Both the position numbers and the translations under genes were made by a program. The notes under the pieces were generated by a model. It worked only from the letters and a program-made list of their open reading frames with translations, was not told where the DNA came from and made no database searches. Shown here piece by piece: positions 57,026-64,000 of a DNA stretch of 64,000 nt. Source of the stretch: Sophora flavescens (Eukaryota; Streptophyta; Magnoliopsida; Fabales; Fabaceae); contig CM061067.1 of the NCBI GenBank assembly GCA_030762895.1, forward strand, positions 165,290,518 through 165,354,517, given 5' to 3'. Positions within the stretch are counted from its first letter, which is position 1; every line of letters starts with the position of its first letter.

Positions 57026-58070
57026 GAGGAAAGGGGTGAGGAAGAGAGAGGTCTGGGTGGGAGGAACAGATTTGAAACAGAAGGGGGGCACTATAATCTT
57101 TCGTTCTATTTTCTCAAAGAGAGTGGTAGAATATAGTAATCGAAAGAGCACCAAAGTGTAACTAAAGTGATAAATTTGCCCTCAATTTGGACACGTGTCG
57201 AAATTTTAGGATAATTATTTTAGGGTTTTTGGAGGGTTTTAAAAAGTTTATATAGATAGTAGATACCACAAAACAGTATAGTTCCACAGTCTTTTGATTT
57301 TCTTAACTCCCTCTATAAATTAAGAAAAAATGTATAAGTCATTGTGAAGCACTCTTCCTTTTTTTTCAACTAATTCAATCTCAGAATTGTCTCATCCTCT
57401 TTCTATTCTCTCTTAAGTTCCTCTTTGTGATGGTATAAATTGAGGACTCAATGGCTATTTTTAACATTAAAAGTTTAAAACACAGACTAATTATACAATT
57501 GTTTCTTGGCCCCTCTTTTGTAAAACAGGGGATTGCATCTGGCCATGCTATGTTTTTTTTTTACTAATAAAATTAAAATAGGGACTTAAACTTTTTGAAG
57601 CAATGACAATTACATATACTAACCACTTTAACCAATTCACCATGCCTACAAACAAACCAACCATATTGCTCATTCTCCATTGCTTCCAAAAAGAATTTAC
57701 AAACCTAAACGGTGTATAGAAACAATAGACAACGGTCACTATAATCACATGAGCCAATTGAAAATACTATTTATCATCAAATAGCATAAAGAAGCCCATT
57801 ACAAACCAACCAATACAAAACCATAAAAAAGAAAATGTGAAATATCAATCATCAAGCAAATGAATGTAACAGTGATAATTCTAACAAATTTAATAAAACA
57901 TACTATGTCAGTAGGTTTGATCTGATCAAACTCAGATTCTTTTGACTCCATCACCTTCTCCAAGGTCTCTTAATCCCAATCCTCCATTGTAAAATATGGC
58001 CACTAAGCCTGCATTTTTTGAAGACAACAACAATAATTAAAATATGCATACAAATTACTGGTTCAAAAGA
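57026..58070. repeat. Second copy of the ~1.05-kb tandem duplication
   Basis: It runs parallel to the first copy up to GTTCAAAAGA (58061-58070). There the CACTA element begins, whereas the first copy continues with CTAAGGAC. Confidence 0.88.
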
Positions 58071-58084
58071 CGGTGCAAAATATG

Positions 58085-58585
58085 CTTTTAACATCGGAGA
58101 TTCCACATCGGTTTCCCTAAAATCGATGTGTAAAATGAGGCGGTGACATTTTTGAAATTAAAAGCAAAAGATTCCACATCGGTTTCCAAAATAACCGATG
58201 TGTAAATATTTTCCACATCGGTTATATTTTAACCGATGTCTAAAATTAAAACAAAAAAAATTAAAAATTAAAAATTTATCTTTCCACATCGGTTATTTTT
58301 TAACCGATGTCTAATATATGGATTAACCACATCGGTTATCTTTTAATCGATGTATAAAATTAAAAAAAAATTGAATTTAAATTTTTTATATTTCCACATC
58401 TGTTCCTATTGAACCGATATCTAATATATATTAACCACATTGGTTTATTAATAACCGATGTAATAAATTAAAAAAAATGAAATTTTAAATTAAATCCTAA
58501 GTTTCTACATCGGTTAATTTTAAACCGATGTGAAATATGAATAACCACATCGGTTTTTTCTAAACCGATGTGTAATATTTGACAA
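58085..58585 (+). repeat. CACTA subterminal repeats, ACATCGGTT / AACCGATGT
   Basis: About nine copies of CACATCGGTT each facing an AACCGATGT 8-15 bases later, with AT-rich spacers of 25-45 bases. Such repeats are binding sites for the element's DNA-binding protein in En/Spm-type transposons. Slight variants include CATCGGTTCC at 58608. Confidence 0.88.
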
Positions 58586-58599
58586 AACCCTACTTTTTG

Positions 58600-58870
58600 T
58601 CATTCCCTCCATCGGTTCCGCGCCCTCTTCCATTCCTTTTTGCTTTGTGCTCGTGACTTTCTTCCCCATCTCTCTCACTAGTCTATGCTCGCCGTCCCTA
58701 CTACTTCGCCGCGGCCTCCCATCTCTGTCTCTCCCTGCTGCTAACAGTTCTCCGTTGCTTCTGCCTCCACTTCTGCTTCTGCCTCCCATCTCTGTCTCTC
58801 CCTCCCACTCAAGTTTTGCTGGGGGAACTAGAGTGTCTTTACAATTACATGGTACCGCTTTACATGTTTT
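58600..58870 (+). other. GC- and pyrimidine-rich segment, possible captured leader/exon
   Basis: It follows the subterminal repeats with an abrupt change in composition (CTTCTGCCTCCCATCTCTGTC-type repeats). It resembles a plant 5' untranslated region and first exon. Open Ser/Leu/Pro-rich frames exist but match nothing I recognise. Confidence 0.35.
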
Positions 58871-59430
58871 GTATTCTTGTGGCACGGGTTATTGTTGTTG
58901 TTGTAGAGCAGTGTCTTGATTTGTTATATGATGTTGAGACTCTGGCACACTTGCATACAACCTGTTTGATAGAACCTTATTTTGTGATCCATTGCAGAAA
59001 TCATAAATCCCTGAAAAAAGAAAGAACAGAGGGGGCTTTGTCTCAAACCTGCCAGGTTTTTCAATTAATGTTCAGGTCTTTATGGGTTGTTATTTTAGAT
59101 GTTCAATGCTAATTTAATTTTTCATACTATTAGATTTCGTTCATGACTTGTGCTGGGGAATAGTATGCATGGTAATATGTGCCTCATTTGCATTTTCAAA
59201 TCACAGTATGTGTGGGAGAGATGGTCGTTTGTTATTTGTCTTCTCAAATTAAAATATGAATGAGAGATGAAGACGTTATGATTCATATGCATGATATATA
59301 TTCATTGGAAAGAAGGATGGGTTGAGTTTGTATTGTTAAGTTTTAGTAGTTATAGTATTAGTAAAATAAGCTGCAGTCCTTGCGAAATAAAAGAATGTTT
59401 CTTACAACCAAGGTAGATGAACAATAAAAG

Positions 59431-59600
59431 ATGAACAACATCTATATTAGAAACTGCATAGCTGAACTTACAGCTAAGGCTAATGAACAAAAAAAACTAA
59501 TGCAGAAGTTGGGAGATGATATATTAAAGGCTTGGAACAATTACCGCAACAACTTCTTTACTAGATCTACCACTGTGATAGAAGACGAACCCCTTTCTTT
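59431..59600 (+). other. Short unassigned coding-like segment
   Basis: A frame with IAELTAKANEQKKLMQKLGD and a Trp/Asn-rich continuation looks helical and protein-like for about 50 codons, then turns into hydrophobic AT-rich noise. It may be an acquired exon. I cannot identify a parent gene. Confidence 0.25.
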
Positions 59601-59900
59601 TCTCATTTATTTTTTATGCTTATCATTTTTTTATGCTTTTTATATATTAAATCACCCAGCTATCATTTGCTACAGGGCTATAGCTCCATTTCCTTACATC
59701 TTCTGCCCTATTTTCCCCCAACCCGTCTTTCCCTCTTCCCTCCCCTCCCTAGATTGAAAAACTAAAATGTAAGTGTTTAGGGGGTAGTAACGGCTAGGTT
59801 CAACTTTATTCATGGGTTTCGCTCAGTGTTCTTACATTTCACAATTAATTATTGCACAATAACGAAGCACCCCAATTTACATCGTTTGTTTAGTTTCTCT

Positions 59901-60314
59901 ATTAGCTAAGCTACTAGTACAGTACCAGCCCTCAATTATTTCTCTCTGCATTCTGCTTTGTTTGATTCTATATATTGTCTGAATATAGCTTTGATCAGAA
60001 TTTGCATTGGTTTTTTTTATTTATTTATAAGCAAATGTAAGTATGTTAGCATGTTAGTTGCTCACACCTTCAACACCTTAAACCCTTAGCTCTAACCACT
60101 TGAGCTATTAGCTAAGCTACTAGTACAGTACCAGCCCTCAATTATTTCTCTCTGCATTCTGCTTTGTTTGATTCTATATATTGTCTGAATATAGCTTTGA
60201 TTAGAATTTGCATTGGTTTTTATTTATTTATTTATAAGCAAATGTAAGTATGTTAGCATGTTAGTTGCTCACACCTTCAACACCTTAAACCCTTAGCTCT
60301 AACCACTTGAGCTA
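59901..60314. repeat. Tandem duplication, ~206-bp unit, two copies
   Basis: 59901-60106 and 60107-60314 are nearly identical, both ending CTCTAACCACTTGAGCTA. On the minus strand the GGTAGCTCAAGTGGTTAGAG end resembles a tRNA-type A box of plant SINEs, but no clear B box was found. Confidence 0.85.
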
Positions 60315-60705
60315 CCCCACCCCCCGAATTTGCATTGGTTAAACTCCATGTGTATTAGAAAAATCAACAATAAAACTGGTGGAGAAACTTCTTGTATTAG
60401 AAACCTACTCCAAGCACAACACAACCTTAACTTACAATTCTCAAGGTAAATTCTTGGACCTGGATCTATTGTCATCTTGTAGTCCATTATAGTTGAATTT
60501 TGGGTTTTAAATTGCAATTCTCAATCACAATTGCAATTTTGGGAGTCTTTATAACTGTATCACAATTGTAATTGCAGCCACGCTAGTCACATCTTCTACA
60601 ATTTTTCATTATTATGGAAAGTGCAACAGATCTGTAACGGTGACCGAAACCACAATTTAAAATTACATAGTTGCATTCTTTAAGAGATAAACTGAAATTC
60701 TTATT

Positions 60706-61090
60706 CTGCCTTGCTCTCTTTTCTTCCTTGTTCTGCCTTGTTTTGTGACCTTTCTCTTTAGGTCTGGAGATTGTATTGCTGCTGGGTGCAAAGTTTTTTT
60801 TGTTGGGTTTCTTCTCTTCTCTTACGGAGAGTGATTATGGTTCTGTGGTTGGGATATTGGTCCTTTTTCTGGGTAATCTTTTTGGCTATTTTTGATGCTG
60901 TTATGGTTGTTAAGGTAGACATTTTGTTTGGGCTTGTGCTGGTGGGGTTTAGGTAGTTTTTCCACCAATATGTATATTTGTCTTTGGGCTGAATAAATAC
61001 CTATTTCCTCTTTGTGTTTCTCTATGGGTTCTTTGTAAACGGGTTTGGGTACCTCAGGTACTAGCATTAATAATATTTTGCTTATAAAAA
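60706..61090 (+). mobile_element. 5'-truncated LINE (L1-like) 3' end
   Basis: A 385-bp insert ending GTACTAGCATTAATAATA..GCTTATAAAAA, similar to plant L1 3' ends. It is flanked by a perfect 17-bp duplication AAACTGAAATTCTTATT (60689-60705 and 61091-61107). Long target duplication, A-rich tail and 5' truncation indicate target-primed reverse transcription. The open frame at 60771-60956 is not a retained LINE protein. Confidence 0.85.
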
Positions 61091-61794
61091 AAACTGAAAT
61101 TCTTATTTACTTGGGTGACCACAAACGTGATATCTACTTTTTCCTTAATTGAGATATTATGTGGGAATGTTGCTGGCTAAATTATTTTACTAAACTATCA
61201 ATATAAACTATGTTCACGTATGGAGTATTTATTAAGTGGAATTGGCTCTCAAAGGGTATCTAGGTAGTCTAGCTGGTTTTAGTTGGGGGGTGAACTGTTA
61301 GTTAATTTTCAACCTATTAGCAGCTTATTCTTTTGCTTTGGGTTGACGTATTACCTTTAGTTTATCCTCTTGTGTATATTTTTAACTGTTACAGTGTATA
61401 CAGGTTCGAGTACCCCTAATACTCGTATCAATTCAATTTCACTTATCAAAACAAAAATATAAAGGTAGGGTCTTAGCTTCTACAAACATGGAAAATATTA
61501 GGCATCCATGCATCTGTTAGTGTGGTAATTACCAACATGGAAAAATGTAATAAGCTAACACTGTATTTTTCATGCTTTGATTTTAGACTCTACGTGCTCA
61601 CAATCCTTGGATACAAAAGGTAAGAGCTTCTTGCCCATAGTAGTTTTACCAATTTTGTATTTTATATCATCTTGTACATGTATGGATGCTGGGAAATTGA
61701 GAGTTGAGATTCATGGAGAGAAGCATTTAAGATTATACTTTCACGGGTTTTGTCAAGTCATTTGGTTTATGATGAGGCAATGTTATTTTTTCAG

Positions 61795-61926
61795 ATCTAA
61801 ATCAAACCTGTAACTATGGCTTGGGTTTGACAACTTGGAGTCCACTTGCATGTGGTGTGCTGACAGGAAAATACAATAAAGGAGTTATACCAGCAGATAG
61901 CCGCTTTGCATTGGAAAATTACAAAG
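61795..61926 (+). pseudogene. Captured exon of a potassium channel beta subunit (KAB1-like)
   Basis: A 132-base open block bounded by a TTTTTTCAG acceptor and a GT donor encodes NYGLGLTTWSPLACGVLTGK, followed by YNKGVIPADSRFALENYK. This is the aldo/keto-reductase-fold core of plant Kv-beta (KAB1) proteins, recognised from memory. Flanking exons of the gene were not found within the window. It lies between the CACTA subterminal repeats and the transposase, so it looks like a host gene fragment carried by the transposon. It cannot encode a channel subunit alone. Confidence 0.75.
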
Positions 61927-62457
61927 GTTTGATTTCCATCGTTTTGGCTTAAAAGCTTTCATTGGAGTTTTAATGTATTTGCTTGAAAATTTATTTGATC
62001 CGAGAATATGCCCACAATAATTAGTAAAGCCTTAGTTTCCCGTTTGAGATGCAATACTAATGAGCACACGTGTACGTGCTTAATGTACCGCTCATTGTAT
62101 TGGATCTTGAATTGTACAAAGTTGGACAGTTTAGGAAAAAACTTTTTCTTCATTCAGTTAAAATAGTTATTCATTGATTCTAATGTTATATACTTGATGA
62201 AAGTTCGGATTGATACATTTCCTTTCGTTCTCCGGGTGCATACTTTATCGTGGTGGATGTCATCGCTTTCAAGTCGTGTACGTCAGAGACCGAAGGGAAA
62301 TGCTGCCGAAATTTCGTTGAGTATGAGCATAAGAGTTAAGGACTAACTGTTAACCGAATGTTGAAAAAGTTTCTTCTCGAATGGGATAGGGCCATACCCT
62401 GTCATAAGAAGTGGTTGATGAATATGTTGGACTAAGTACGAAGTTATTGGTTTAGTC

Positions 62458-64000
62458 ATGGATCGCGGTTGGATGAATGCTAGACGGACAAGTGATGAGT
62501 ATGAGAATGGAGTGGAAGATTTTCTACAGTTTGCAAAAACAAATGCTCCTAATAGTGGTAACAGAAGGTTTTATTGTCCTTGTATTAACTGTTTGAATGA
62601 GAGACGACTAGAAGTTGAGGAGATACGTGATCATCTTATTTGTGAAGGGATTTTCAAGAGTTATACAACATGGATATATCATGGTGAATCATTATACAGG
62701 CAGAGGGTGTCGGATAGAGAGGAAGTTGATGACATGGAAATGGACGATGGACTAGAGGACATGATCCGTGATGTTGGGCAAGAGTCTTTTCAGCGCGCAC
62801 ATGTGTATGATACTTTGTGAAGTGATGCGGAAGTGACTTTGTATCCGAGGTGCACTAATTTCACACGGTTGTTAGCGGTGTTAAGATTGTTCAATGTGAT
62901 GGCGAGAAATGGGTGGAGGGATAAAAGCTGTACCGAATTGCTTGAGTTGTTGAAAGACATGCTTCCAGAAGGCAACACATTGCCATCTCGAAACTATGAG
63001 GCGAAGAAGATATTGTGTCTGATGGGTATGGAGTATAAGAAAATACACGCTTGCCCCAATGATTGAATATTGTACAGGAAAGAGTTTGAAGAGATGTACA
63101 AGTGCCCCGGGTGTGGGATATCACGCTACAAAGTGAAGGATGGTGATTCTAGTTGTGATGTGGTCACCAAAGGTCCTCCTGCGAAGGTGTTATGGTATCT
63201 TCCCGTGATTCCGCAGTTCAAGCGATTGTTTGCTAATGTAAATGATGCAAAGAACATTAGATGGCATGCAGATAAGAGGAAGTGTGATGGACAGCTTCGT
63301 CATCCGGCTGATTCTTTGCAACGGAAGAGAATTGATAGTTTGTTTCCGGATTTGGGCAATGAGCCCAGAAACCTCAGGGTTGGACTTGCTACCGATGGAA
63401 TGAATCCATATGGAAACTTAAGTAGTATTCATAGTTCATGGCCTGTTCTCCTGGTAATTTACAACATGTCTCCTTGGTTGTGCATGAAGCGCAAATACAT
63501 TATGTTAAGTATGATGATTTCGGGTCCTAAACAGCCAGGAAATGATATTGATGTTTATCTGAGTCCCTTGATTGAAGACTTGAGAATGTTGTGGGATAAA
63601 GGCGTTGATGTGATCGACGGGTATTGCCATGAGACATTCAGATTGCGTGCCATGTTATTTTGCACCATCAATGACTTTCCAGCATACGGGAACCTGTGTG
63701 GGTATAGTGTTAAGGGGCATAAAGCATGTCCAATATGTGAAGAAGGCACATGTTACCATCAACTGCAACATGGAAGGAAGACAGTTTACCTTGGGCATCG
63801 GAGATTTCTCCGACGTAATCATCCTTATCGTAGATTGATAAAAGCTTTCAATGGACTTCCGGAGAATGAAATTGCTCCGGTGGCCTTGACTGGAGAGCAA
63901 GTTTATGAAACGGTGAACAACACTAATATTATCTATGGGAAGACCGAGAAGAAGGCTACCGAGAAGAAAATATGGAAGAAGAGGTCGATCTTCTTTGATC
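62458..64000 (+). pseudogene. CACTA TNP2-type transposase, two internal stops, 3' end outside window
   Basis: It starts MDRGWMNARRTSDEYENGV, the Transpos_assoc domain, with the zinc-binding FYCPCINC / C / H pattern around residues 40-60. TGA at 62818-62820 and at 63064-63066 interrupt the frame, and the latter is where the family usually has Cys. The same frame is then open to the window end (311 codons): a CPGCG knuckle, WHADKR, LATDGMNPYGNLSS (the DG-N-P motif of the Transposase_21/TNP2 family) and GYSVKGHKACPICEE. TNP2 cleaves the element ends. With only two nonsense changes this copy is recently inactivated, or could be spliced around the stops. Confidence 0.88.

Larger units (their letters stand above)
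58071..64000 (+). mobile_element. CACTA (En/Spm-like) DNA transposon, 5' part, runs off the window
   Basis: The left border is set by loss of similarity to the duplicated copy at 56720. The terminal sequence CGGTGCAAAATATGC looks like a decayed CACTG-type terminus. Subterminal palindromic repeats, a region of acquired sequence, and a TNP2-type transposase on the plus strand follow in that order. The 3' end and its duplication are outside the window. Confidence 0.8.

Noticed and set aside
61230..61460. A second LINE 3' end
   Set aside because: The tail resembles one, but no target duplication or A-tail boundary could be fixed.
61587..61619. A 33-base mini-exon upstream of the KAB1-like exon
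   Set aside because: It has AG/GT borders but its translation does not resemble the expected preceding part of the protein.
63629..63838. 69-codon plus-strand frame starting MRHSDCVPC
   Set aside because: Out of frame with TNP2, whose own frame is open over the same bases.

Overview
The window is plant nuclear repeat DNA, with no bacterial or organellar features. Almost all of it is transposable elements, many nested in one another, plus one integrated plant pararetrovirus. The host is probably a legume. That rests on the virus organisation (closest to soymoviruses, which infect legumes), very long Tekay/Del-type LTRs, Ogre/Tat-type elements with tandem arrays, and a CACTA element carrying ACATCGG/CCGATGT subterminal repeats. 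The species cannot be fixed from this sequence. I found no intact host gene. The only host-gene-like coding sequence is one exon resembling a plant potassium-channel beta subunit, carried inside the CACTA element.

Layout. (1) 1-3629: the end of a Ty1/copia element with a 2-kb LTR full of short tandem repeats, abutting a truncated Tekay-like LTR that contains an open frame of 175 codons. (2) 3965-15312, minus strand: one roughly 7.45-kb genome equivalent of an endogenous caulimovirid. It has a VAP-like ORF, coat protein, protease-RT-RNase H, TAV, a 35S-like promoter, a movement protein, small ORFs and a tRNA-Met primer site, all decayed. A 3.9-kb solo LTR (6981-10878, duplication GTATG) sits inside its TAV gene and carries its own LTR ORF. 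(3) 15313-18870: gene-free, with a Stowaway-like MITE. (4) 18875-47455: a minus-strand Tekay-like element flanked by CTACG, gutted by deletion, with three insertions. One LTR holds a non-coding Ogre/Tat-like element (21392-39586), which itself holds a young Athila derivative (23419-31126). Two Athila-type solo LTRs (40741-42350 and 43387-44904) lie further right. (5) 47829-55657: a truncated Tekay-like element with gag-protease-RT-RNase H in a single frame interrupted by three stop codons, plus a 4.5-kb LTR with another LTR ORF. (6) 55675-58070: a 1.35-kb-offset tandem duplication. (7) 58071 to the window end: a CACTA (En/Spm) element with subterminal palindromes, captured gene pieces, a LINE insertion and a TNP2-type transposase running off the window.

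Insertion order is readable from target-site duplications. The Tekay element at 18875 came first, then the Ogre-like element, then the Athila derivative, whose LTRs differ by only about 25 bases in 1,372. The most unusual items are a family of LTR-borne ORFs kept open in three diverged Tekay-like LTRs (with a fourth remnant), the near-complete pararetrovirus with a recognisable promoter and duplicated small ORFs, and CGCG-palindrome clusters just upstream of the TATA box in three different Athila LTRs.
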